Shown here piece by piece: positions 32,253 to 39,383 of a stretch of DNA of 64,000 bases. Location of the stretch: assembly GCF_001188955.3 (NCBI RefSeq), contig NZ_JPRF03000001.1, forward strand, positions 806,001 to 870,000, written 5' to 3'. Each line of letters starts with the position of its first letter. Positions within the stretch are counted from its first letter, which is position 1. The position numbers and the translations under genes were made by a program. Origin of the DNA: Kitasatospora aureofaciens (GTDB taxonomy: Bacteria > Actinomycetota > Actinomycetes > Streptomycetales > Streptomycetaceae). Below the pieces are notes generated by a model, which made no database searches, was not told where the DNA came from, and was given only the letters and a program-made list of their open reading frames with translations.

Positions 32253-33815
32253 ATGGGCGTCGAAGAGTTGACCAATCCGCTGCTGGCCGGGTTCTGGAAC
32301 GAGACGCGCCTGCGATCGAGCCCGGAGACGATCTCCCCGGCCGCCGATCACACGGATCCCGGGATGGCCGATCACACGGATCCCGGGATGAGCGTCCAGT
32401 GGACGCGGATCGCCGAGGCCCTCGGACTGGGCTACGGCGAGCGTTCGGGCGCGGTGATCACCAAGGGCAAGGCCCTGATGCGGGCCCGCACCACGCCGTC
32501 CGCCGGCGCACTCTACCCCTTCGAGGTACTGGTGGCCTTCCAGGACGGCCACGACTACGCCCTCTACCACTACGACGCGGCCGGCTGCAGCCTGCGCCGA
32601 CTGGCCGCCGTCGGCCGCCACGAGGTGGCCGACATCCTGACCGCCGCGCCGTCGTCCGACCCACCCGCGGCGGACGCGGACCGCACCGCCGACCTGCCTG
32701 CCGCGGTGGTGGCCGTGGTGGCCCGGCCCTGGCACGCGATGCGCAAGTACGGCCGGCGCGGCTACCTCTACACCCACCTGGACAGCGCCCACGCCGCCAC
32801 CAACATCGCCCTGGCCGCCGCCGACGCGGGCTTCGACCCCGCGGTCCGGCTGCGCTTCGACCGCCGCGCCCTCTCCCGCCTCTTCGGACTGGAGAACCTG
32901 TGCCGGGAACCCCAGGCACTGGTCACCCTGACCGCCCCCGCCGGGGGCCGCCCGGCCGGGACCGGCCGGGCGGCCAATCCCTTCGCCGTACCGATCTGGT
33001 GGCACGACGGCGGACGCGGACTGGAACAGCCCGACGGCCCCGAGCGCGAGGCCTGGGAGCTGGTCAGCCCGGTCAGCACCTACCACCAACCCCGGGACCT
33101 GCCGCTGCGGTTCGGCACCACCGCGTCGGTCCGGGCGGGCGGCCCCCGTACCGGCGCCGCCGCCCCGGTGGCACTGGCCGGCCCGGACGACACCGCGGCC
33201 CTCGACGACTTCGGCCCGGTCGTGCTCAGCCGGCAGTCCGCCAAGGGCTTCCTGGCGAAGCCGGTCGAGGCCGACGCGCTCGGAAGGACACTGGCCGCCG
33301 TCCGCGGCGGCATCGCCGTCGACTGCGCGGACGGCCCGCTGGCCGGCCTGCGCCTGCTGGTCCGCAACGTCGACGGCCTGGCCCCGGGCGCGTACGAGTA
33401 CGACCCAGCGGGCCACCGGCTGCTGCCGGTCGGCGGCGACGGCGGCTCGGAGGAGGCGGTGGTCGCGGCCTGCATGAACCAGGGCGTCGCGGCCGGCTGC
33501 GCCGCGCTGGTGGCACTGCACGCGCCGGTGCGCCAACTCCTCGGCGAGCGCGGCCAGCAGGGCCTGGCCGAACTCCACTTCCACGCCGCGAGCGCCGCCC
33601 AGCGGCTCTGCCTCGGGGCGGCCGTGCAGCACGTCGGCATCACCTGCCTCGGCGGGTTCGACGCGGGTCGGATCGCCGGACTGGCGCTGCTGGCGGACGA
33701 GGAGGAGGTCATGTACGTGATCGCGGTCGGCATCGCCGACGAGAACGCCGTCAAGTGGGACCGGGCGCCGATCGCTCACAGCCACGGACGGGACCCACGG
33801 CAGCCGGCCGGCTGA
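32253..33815 (+). CDS. SagB-type dehydrogenase with two nitroreductase domains
   Basis: 520 residues. The N-terminal half has the SagB pattern RTTPSAGALYPFEVLVAF, then YLYTHLDSAHAATNIALAAADAGFDP. The C-terminal half repeats the fold: VLSRQSAKGFLAKPVEADALGRTL, then GAYEYDPAGHRLL, then HFHAASAAQRLCLGAAVQHVGITCLGGFDAG. SagB-like proteins are FMN enzymes that oxidise azolines in peptides; outside peptide clusters, duplicated forms occur in polyketide/nonribosomal pathways. No YcaO or precursor peptide is present, so the substrate is probably a carrier-bound or free intermediate. ATG 32253 follows GGGAGGA. It is the first gene of the operon. Confidence 0.85.
   Translation: MGVEELTNPLLAGFWNETRLRSSPETISPAADHTDPGMADHTDPGMSVQWTRIAEALGLGYGERSGAVITKGKALMRARTTPSAGALYPFEVLVAFQDGHDYALYHYDAAGCSLRRLAAVGRHEVADILTAAPSSDPPAADADRTADLPAAVVAVVARPWHAMRKYGRRGYLYTHLDSAHAATNIALAAADAGFDPAVRLRFDRRALSRLFGLENLCREPQALVTLTAPAGGRPAGTGRAANPFAVPIWWHDGGRGLEQPDGPEREAWELVSPVSTYHQPRDLPLRFGTTASVRAGGPRTGAAAPVALAGPDDTAALDDFGPVVLSRQSAKGFLAKPVEADALGRTLAAVRGGIAVDCADGPLAGLRLLVRNVDGLAPGAYEYDPAGHRLLPVGGDGGSEEAVVAACMNQGVAAGCAALVALHAPVRQLLGERGQQGLAELHFHAASAAQRLCLGAAVQHVGITCLGGFDAGRIAGLALLADEEEVMYVIAVGIADENAVKWDRAPIAHSHGRDPRQPAG
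32343..32390 (+). repeat. 24-bp tandem duplication in the SagB-like gene
   Basis: Two identical 24-bp copies (32343-32366 and 32367-32390) encode a repeated ADHTDPGM near residues 31-46, between the N-terminus and the flavin domain. It is in frame and probably a recent slippage event. Confidence 0.9.
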
Positions 33816-33883
33816 CCGCGGAACGGACGAGACCCGCAGCCGACCCGGCCTCGGAGCCGAGGCTCGACCAGAGGGAGCAGTGT

Positions 33884-35074
33884 GTGGTTTCCATGCTGAG
33901 CAATGGCATCCTGTCCGATCAACTGACGGACCGCCACCGCGAGTTGCAGGCCAGGGCAGCGGACCACTTCACCCCGCAGTGGCTCGACAAGTGGCGTACC
34001 TCGCCAGACGGGCACCTGCGCCGGGAGACCTGGCAGGACCTCGCGGCGAACGGCTTCATGGGCGTGTCGCTGCCGCGCGAACTCGGCGGCCAGGGCCTGG
34101 GCCTGCTCGGCGCGCTGGTCCTCGGCGAGGCGCTGGCCGGAGCCCGCGACGGCGGCATCGCCCTCGCGATGCACGTGCAGAACGAGATCGCCTGCGAGTG
34201 GCTGGTGTCCGCCCGCGACGAGGCCCTGCGCGACCGCTACCTCCCGGGGCTGGTCGCCGGGGACCTGGTGGCCTGCCAGTGCGACACCGACCCGTCCCCC
34301 GAGGAGCCCACCACCGCGACCACCGAGGGCGCCCAGGTCGTCCTCCACGGCCGGAAGAAGTTCGTCATCAACGGCGCCACCGCGGACCTGTGCTTCGTCA
34401 GCGCCGTCCTGGACGGCGCGCCCGCCATCATCGCGGTGGAGAAGTCCACCCCGGGCGTACGGGTCACCGAGGTGTACGACAAGTTCGGCACCCGCAGCGT
34501 CGACTCCGCGCAGGTGGAGTTCGACGGCGTCCGGGTCGCCGCCGAGCAGATCGTCTCGCGCAGCGGCATCAGCCAGCTGATGCGCTGGAACCGGGTGATG
34601 TCCCGGATGCGCCTGCTGATCGCCGCCGACGCCTTCTTCACCCACCGGGCGCTGCTGGAGCACATCACCGGGTACGTGCGCGGGCGCACCCTCGGCGGCC
34701 GTGCGCTCGGTGCCTGGCCGGTCAACGCCCACGCGCTGGCCCGGGCCCGCGCCCACCAGGAGCTGATGGAGGCGGGCATCGCCGACGCGTACCTGCGGGT
34801 CACGGCCGGGGGCAGCACCGTACCCGAGATCGCCGAACTCAAGTGGTTCTGCGTGGAGAAGGCCAACGAACTGGCGGTCCTCGCCACCGACCTGGAGGGC
34901 GGCGCGGGCTACATGTGGGACAGCCCCTCGCTGCGCGCCCACGCCCAGCTGCGCGGATTCCGGATGTCCGGCGGCAGCCAGACCACCATGCTGACCATCG
35001 CCAACCACAGCATGGCCTGCCGGGCCGAGCTCGAACTCGCGCCCTCCGGAGCGGACGGAGCCCGCCGTGGCTGA
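33884..35074 (+). CDS. Acyl-CoA dehydrogenase-family flavoprotein
   Basis: 396 residues with the ACAD fold: SLPRELGGQGLGLLGALVLGEALAG, KKFVINGATADLCFVSAV, and LEGGAGYMWDSPSLRAHAQLRGFRMSGGSQTTM. At the position of the usual catalytic Glu in the Y-E-G-T block the sequence reads SGGSQ, so a base elsewhere or another chemistry is likely. GTG 33884 is preferred (GAGGGAG 6 nt upstream); ATG 33893 is close by. With the AMP ligase and carrier protein that follow, it fits a set that activates an acid, loads it and oxidises it on the carrier, as in pyrrolyl or aminomalonyl unit formation. Its stop overlaps the next start by 8 nt. Confidence 0.87.
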   Translation: MVSMLSNGILSDQLTDRHRELQARAADHFTPQWLDKWRTSPDGHLRRETWQDLAANGFMGVSLPRELGGQGLGLLGALVLGEALAGARDGGIALAMHVQNEIACEWLVSARDEALRDRYLPGLVAGDLVACQCDTDPSPEEPTTATTEGAQVVLHGRKKFVINGATADLCFVSAVLDGAPAIIAVEKSTPGVRVTEVYDKFGTRSVDSAQVEFDGVRVAAEQIVSRSGISQLMRWNRVMSRMRLLIAADAFFTHRALLEHITGYVRGRTLGGRALGAWPVNAHALARARAHQELMEAGIADAYLRVTAGGSTVPEIAELKWFCVEKANELAVLATDLEGGAGYMWDSPSLRAHAQLRGFRMSGGSQTTMLTIANHSMACRAELELAPSGADGARRG

Positions 35075-36554
35075 CGGGCAGCGGCTCGGCGCCGCGTTCC
35101 TGGCCGCCTGCGCCCGGCACGGCGAGCGGCGGGCCGTCGTCGCGGGCAGCGAGGAACTGACCTACACCCGGTTCGCAGACCTGGTCCGGGACCGCGCCGA
35201 CACCCTGGACGCGCTGCTCGGGCCGGACCTGGCCAACGTCGGCGTGCACGCCGCCAACAGCATCGACCACCTGGTCTCGTACTACGCCCTGCTGGTGGCC
35301 GGACGGCTGCCGTTCCTGATCGACGCGACCTTCGGGGCCGCGGAGCTGGATGGCATCCGGACCAGCTGCGGCGTCCCGGCCTTCCTGTTCGGCGGCAAGG
35401 AGCCGTTCCCGCTCGGCGGCGACGTCCGGGCCGTCCCGGACAGCGCGCTGTCGCTCGCGGTGCTGCCCGCCCCGGCCGGGGCGCCCGAGCCCCGGGCGTC
35501 CACCGCCACCTGCCGGTTCACCTCCGGCACCACCGGCGCCCCCAAGTGCCTGGAGTTCACCGCGGACGCGGTGATCGCCGCCGCGGACACCTGGGTGGCC
35601 GGCACCGGCCTCGGCCCCGGCGACCGGGTGCTGTGCCTGGCCGGCTTCACCAACGGGCTGGCGTTCAACACCTCGCTGCTGCCGGTCTTCACGGTCGGCG
35701 CCGAACTCCACCTCTACCAGGGCCCGCCCACCTCCGGCGGCATCTCCCGGGCCGTCTCCCGCGCCGCCGCGACCCGGCTGGTGGCCTTCCCGCTGGCCTA
35801 CCGGCTGCTCGCCGCCGCACCCCGGGCGGACGTCGACGCGTTCGCCACCGTCACCCGGGCCGTCTCCGCGGCCGCCGTCCTCGACCCCGAGGTCCGACGC
35901 GGGTTCGAGTCCCTGTACGGCGTGCGGATCGCCGACTACTACGGCATCGCCGAGACCGGCCCCTGCACCTACGAACGCGAACCCGACCGCTCCGAGGGAC
36001 TCGGCACCGCCCTGCCCGGCGTGTCCGTCCGGTCCGTGGAACTGCCCACCGGCGAGACCGAGGTGAGGGTCCGCACCGCCTCGATGGCGGCCGGGTACCT
36101 GAACGCCCCCGGCGCCCTGGCCGAACGGCTCGACGCCGACGGCTACTACCGCACCGGCGACCTCGGCCACCTGGTCGACGGACGGCTGTTCGTCACCGGC
36201 CGGCTCGGCGGACCGATCAACCTGGCCGGCCGGAAGATCGACCCGGCAGAGATCGAGCGCACCCTGCTCGCCCTCGACGGCGTCACCGACGCGGCCGTGT
36301 TCGCCGACACCGACGCCAACGGGGAGACCGTCCTGCACGCCGCACTGGCCGGCAGCGGACGGATCGGCCGCACCGAGGTCGTCGACGCCTGCCGCGCCCG
36401 CCTCGCGCCGTTCAAGGTGCCCGGTCGGGTGACCTTCCTCCCCGCCATCCCCCGATCGACCGTCGGCAAGGCCCGGATGACCGAACTGCGCCGCCTGGTC
36501 CAGGACGTCCGCGCCGCCGACGACCACCCCCAGGAACTGGAGGAGCACGCATGA
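35067..36554 (+). CDS. AMP-forming acyl/aminoacyl ligase (stand-alone adenylation enzyme)
   Basis: 495 residues of the ANL superfamily. The P-loop is FTSGTTGAPK (about residues 151-160), then YYGIAETGPCTYE, YYRTGDLGHLVDGRLFVTGR, NLAGRKIDPAEIE, and catalytic Lys468 in RSTVGKARM. In the A4 region the sequence reads LAFNTSLLPV, so Asn stands where alpha-amino-acid adenylation domains usually carry Asp (my alignment by eye). The substrate may therefore not be an ordinary alpha-amino acid. It probably loads the small carrier protein encoded immediately downstream (ATGA overlap). Confidence 0.88.
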   Translation: MADGQRLGAAFLAACARHGERRAVVAGSEELTYTRFADLVRDRADTLDALLGPDLANVGVHAANSIDHLVSYYALLVAGRLPFLIDATFGAAELDGIRTSCGVPAFLFGGKEPFPLGGDVRAVPDSALSLAVLPAPAGAPEPRASTATCRFTSGTTGAPKCLEFTADAVIAAADTWVAGTGLGPGDRVLCLAGFTNGLAFNTSLLPVFTVGAELHLYQGPPTSGGISRAVSRAAATRLVAFPLAYRLLAAAPRADVDAFATVTRAVSAAAVLDPEVRRGFESLYGVRIADYYGIAETGPCTYEREPDRSEGLGTALPGVSVRSVELPTGETEVRVRTASMAAGYLNAPGALAERLDADGYYRTGDLGHLVDGRLFVTGRLGGPINLAGRKIDPAEIERTLLALDGVTDAAVFADTDANGETVLHAALAGSGRIGRTEVVDACRARLAPFKVPGRVTFLPAIPRSTVGKARMTELRRLVQDVRAADDHPQELEEHA

Positions 36555-36844
36555 CCGGTACAGCCAACGAGGCGGCCCGTACCGACAGGGACCTCCGCGA
36601 GGAGATCGAACTGCTCGTCGAGACCGCCACCGGACGGGTCGTCACCGTCGCGGACCTGCGGGCCGCGGACGGCGAACTCGACCGTGCCGGCGTCAACTCC
36701 ATCGGCTACATCAACCTGATGGAGGTCCTGGAGCAGCGCTACGACGCCGTGATCGACCCCGAGGCCGACCCCGAGCACCTGTACTCCGTCGACTCGATCG
36801 TCCGGTTCGTCCGCGCTCGGCTCGCCGAGGGAGGCCGCGCATGA
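36551..36844 (+). CDS. Stand-alone acyl/peptidyl carrier protein
   Basis: 97 residues. The phosphopantetheine site is GVNSIGYINLME with Ser50; Asn replaces the usual Asp before Ser. The acidic helices around it match carrier proteins. It overlaps the ligase before it and the dehydrogenase-like gene after it (ATGA-type overlaps), so it is probably the carrier on which those enzymes act. Confidence 0.88.
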   Translation: MTGTANEAARTDRDLREEIELLVETATGRVVTVADLRAADGELDRAGVNSIGYINLMEVLEQRYDAVIDPEADPEHLYSVDSIVRFVRARLAEGGRA

Positions 36845-37863
36845 CCACCGCCCCCGACCGGGCCCTCACCGCCCTGCACGGACTGCTGACCGGCCGCGGA
36901 CTCGACCTGCCGCCGAACGCTCCGAAAGGTGGCCGGGCGTCGGACGAGGCGCTGGACCGGATCTGGGAGACCCGGCCCTTCGCCGTGGCCGCCGCGCTCA
37001 CCGAGCAGGTCCACGGCGTCCTGCCGCTGCTCGACTCCTTCGCCGCCGGGGCCCCGCTGCTCGACGACATCCGCGCCGGCCACGTCACGGCCTCGCTCGG
37101 CCTGTTCACCCCCAACGCCCTGCTCAGCCTCACCGCCCCCGCCGTCCGGGCCGACCGGGACGGCGACCGGACACTGCTGCACGGCCGCTACCGGTACGCC
37201 ACCCAGGACGCCGAGGCGTCCGTGGTCCCGGTCCGGCTGGACGGCGCGACCAGGCTGGCGCTGGTCACGCACGACGCGGCCGGCGTCCGGCTGCACGGGG
37301 CCGGACGGGCCGCCGGCTGGGGCTGGGCCGAACTCGACGGCGCCCCCGCCGCCGCGCTCTCCCGCCCCGTCGACTGGGCGCCCGGCGGAGAGCTGACGGC
37401 CGCCCTCGACGCGTACGCCTGGGCGTTCGCCCGCCGCGCCCTCGCCTGGCCCGCCCGGGTCGTCGCCGACCTGCGCCGGGCGCTGGCCCGGGCCGGCGAG
37501 GGCGTCGAGGCGCTCTCCACCTCCCAGTACCTGGCCCATGAGCTCAGCAAGCTGGAGATCGAGATCTCGCTGGCCTCGGCCGCCGCCCGGTTCGGGGCCG
37601 GGTTCAAGACCGAGGAACCCGGCGGCCAGGCCGCTCTCGCCACCCTGCTGAGCACCGTCGACCTGATCCGGCGGACCGCCCGCACCGCCGAGGACATGGC
37701 CACCGAACTCGGCCTCGAACACTCCCCGGCGGGCGTCGCCGACCGGCCCGACGCCGCCGACTGGCCCGACGCCGCCCTCCAGGCCTACTTCGGCGGCCGG
37801 CGCGTCGTCGAGAACGAACTCGCCCGCCGGATGGGCCTGGTCCCGGAGGCGGTCGGCGCATGA
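36841..37863 (+). CDS. Divergent acyl-CoA dehydrogenase-like protein
   Basis: 340 residues, shorter than typical ACADs (about 380-400). The middle (VTASLGLFTPNALLSLTAPAV, then TLLHGRYRYATQDAEASVVPV) and the C-terminal helices (EALSTSQYLAHELSKLEIEISLASAAARFGAGFKTEE) retain the ACAD plan. The C-terminal Y-E-G-T-like catalytic block is not recognisable (LQAYFGGRRVVENELARRMG). It could be a second dehydrogenase for the carrier-bound unit or a non-catalytic partner subunit of the enzyme two genes upstream. Confidence 0.7.
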   Translation: MTTAPDRALTALHGLLTGRGLDLPPNAPKGGRASDEALDRIWETRPFAVAAALTEQVHGVLPLLDSFAAGAPLLDDIRAGHVTASLGLFTPNALLSLTAPAVRADRDGDRTLLHGRYRYATQDAEASVVPVRLDGATRLALVTHDAAGVRLHGAGRAAGWGWAELDGAPAAALSRPVDWAPGGELTAALDAYAWAFARRALAWPARVVADLRRALARAGEGVEALSTSQYLAHELSKLEIEISLASAAARFGAGFKTEEPGGQAALATLLSTVDLIRRTARTAEDMATELGLEHSPAGVADRPDAADWPDAALQAYFGGRRVVENELARRMGLVPEAVGA

Positions 37864-38621
37864 CCGTTCCCGTTCCCGTCCCCGTCGCCGTCTGCGGCCT
37901 GACCGGCCGGATGGCGGGCGTCGTCCGGCAGGCCGTCCTGGACGCCCCCGACCTGGCGCTGTCCGCCCGGCTCAGCCTCCGGCCCCCGGCGCCCGACCCG
38001 GCCGAGGCCAACCCGCCCGCGCCGGTGGTCCACCGCCTCGCCGACCTCCCCGACGCGCACCCGGTGGTCGTCGACTTCACCGCCGAGGAGGCCACCGCCG
38101 AGCTGCTCGACCAGGCCCGCACCGTGCCCTGCGCGCTGGTCATCGGCACCAGCGGTCTCGGCGAGCGGCACCAGCGCCTGCTGGCGGAGGTCGGCCGCAG
38201 CCGCGCCGTCGTGGTCGCCGCCAACTACAGCCTCGCCCTGCTGGCCGTCACCCGCTTCGTCGAGGACCTCGCCGCCCAGTCCGACGACAGCTGGAACGCG
38301 GGCGTAGGCGACCTGCACTTCGCCGGCAAGCGCGACCGCCCCAGCGGCACCGCCCGTCACCTCGCCGCCGCCTGGCAGGGCGCCCGCGGGCCCGGCGCGC
38401 CCGCCCCCGACATCACCTCCTTCCGCCTCGGCGACGCCCTCAGCGAACACCGGGTGGTCGCGGCGGGCAGTGGAGAGCACGTCGAGGTCCTGCACCGGAT
38501 GGCCGACCGACGCGCCTTCCTGCCCGGCGTGCTGCGCGCGATCCGGTACGCGGCCACCGCCGGGCCCGGCGTGCGCGGCCTGGCGGACGTGGTGCGCGAA
38601 CCCGTTCCGGTACGGCGGTGA
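37860..38621 (+). CDS. DapB-like (dihydrodipicolinate reductase) enzyme in the cluster
   Basis: 253 residues with the full DapB layout: CGLTGRMAGVV (Rossmann G-x-x-G-R-M), VVVDFTAEEAT, VIGTSGLGE, ANYSLALLAVTRFVEDLA, and the active-site loop LHFAGKRDRPSGTA. Relative to E. coli H-H-R-H-K-V-D-A-P-S-G-T, the first His and the Lys are kept, while the second His, Arg and third His are replaced by Phe-Ala-Gly, so the substrate pocket has changed. It probably reduces a cyclic imine or unsaturated intermediate with NAD(P)H (inference). It opens with a VPVPVPV run encoded by imperfect 6-bp repeats. Confidence 0.82.
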   Translation: MTVPVPVPVAVCGLTGRMAGVVRQAVLDAPDLALSARLSLRPPAPDPAEANPPAPVVHRLADLPDAHPVVVDFTAEEATAELLDQARTVPCALVIGTSGLGERHQRLLAEVGRSRAVVVAANYSLALLAVTRFVEDLAAQSDDSWNAGVGDLHFAGKRDRPSGTARHLAAAWQGARGPGAPAPDITSFRLGDALSEHRVVAAGSGEHVEVLHRMADRRAFLPGVLRAIRYAATAGPGVRGLADVVREPVPVRR

Positions 38622-39307
38622 CCGGCGTGCGACTGCTGTGGGACGAGGTCCGGCGCGGCGCGGCACAGTCCGCGCACCAGTGCGGCGGGCACACCGGCGC
38701 CGCCCGCCGGGACCAGTGGTGCGCGGCCCGGCACACGCTGAGGACCGGCCTGGTCCGGCTCGGCCTGGTGCCCGACCTGCCCGACGCCCACCGGCGGATC
38801 GGGCTGCCCGGCCCCGGCGCCGTACGGCAGGTCAGCTGGGACGGCGCCACCCTGCGGCCCGCCGTGCAGTTCTCCGTCGCGCACACCGCCGAGCAGGTGG
38901 TGGTGGCGCTGCGCCGCGGCGAACCGGCCGGCGGCGCGGCACCGACCGGGCTGGGCGTCGACGCCGAGACCGAATGGGCCACCGCCGAGCGCAACCTGCA
39001 CCGCTTCGGCACCCCGGCCGAGCTCGACGCCCTGCGCCGGGCCTGCGGCCCGGTCCGGCCGCTGCACCTGTGGTGCGTCAAGGAGGCCCTGGCGAAGGCC
39101 TCCGGCCTGGGCTTCGCCCGGACCCCGCCCCGGCGCTACCGCCTGCACCCCGCCGCCGACGCGGCACCCCACCACCTGACCGTCGAGATCGCCGGAGCCG
39201 AACCGCCGGACCACGGCCCCCGCCGGGCCCTGGTCCGCACCGGCACCCGGACCACCGCCGACCGGCCGCCCACCGCCTGGGCGGTGGCAGAACTGCCGAC
39301 GGGCTGA
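38618..39307 (+). CDS. 4'-phosphopantetheinyl transferase (Sfp superfamily), first copy
   Basis: 229 residues. The two Sfp-family motifs are present: VQFSVAHTAEQVVVAL leading to GLGVDAETEW (Mg-binding Asp/Glu), and HLWCVKEALAKASGLGFARTP (the W-x-x-K-E-A-x-x-K helix). It transfers phosphopantetheine from CoA to the Ser of carrier proteins, here probably one or more of the four carrier domains in the cluster. It is coupled to the DapB-like gene by a 4-nt overlap. Confidence 0.87.
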   Translation: MTGVRLLWDEVRRGAAQSAHQCGGHTGAARRDQWCAARHTLRTGLVRLGLVPDLPDAHRRIGLPGPGAVRQVSWDGATLRPAVQFSVAHTAEQVVVALRRGEPAGGAAPTGLGVDAETEWATAERNLHRFGTPAELDALRRACGPVRPLHLWCVKEALAKASGLGFARTPPRRYRLHPAADAAPHHLTVEIAGAEPPDHGPRRALVRTGTRTTADRPPTAWAVAELPTG

Positions 39308-39383
39308 AACCCGGAATCCGCCGAGGCGCTGAAACCCGGAACCCGCCTACGCGCCGAACCCCGACCAACGAAGCAACTGGGAG

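Noticed and set aside
32024..35074. Continuous 1016-codon plus-strand frame joining the SagB-like and dehydrogenase regions
   Set aside because: Its first 620 codons are the shifted shadow of the SagB-like gene; only the part from 33884 is coding.
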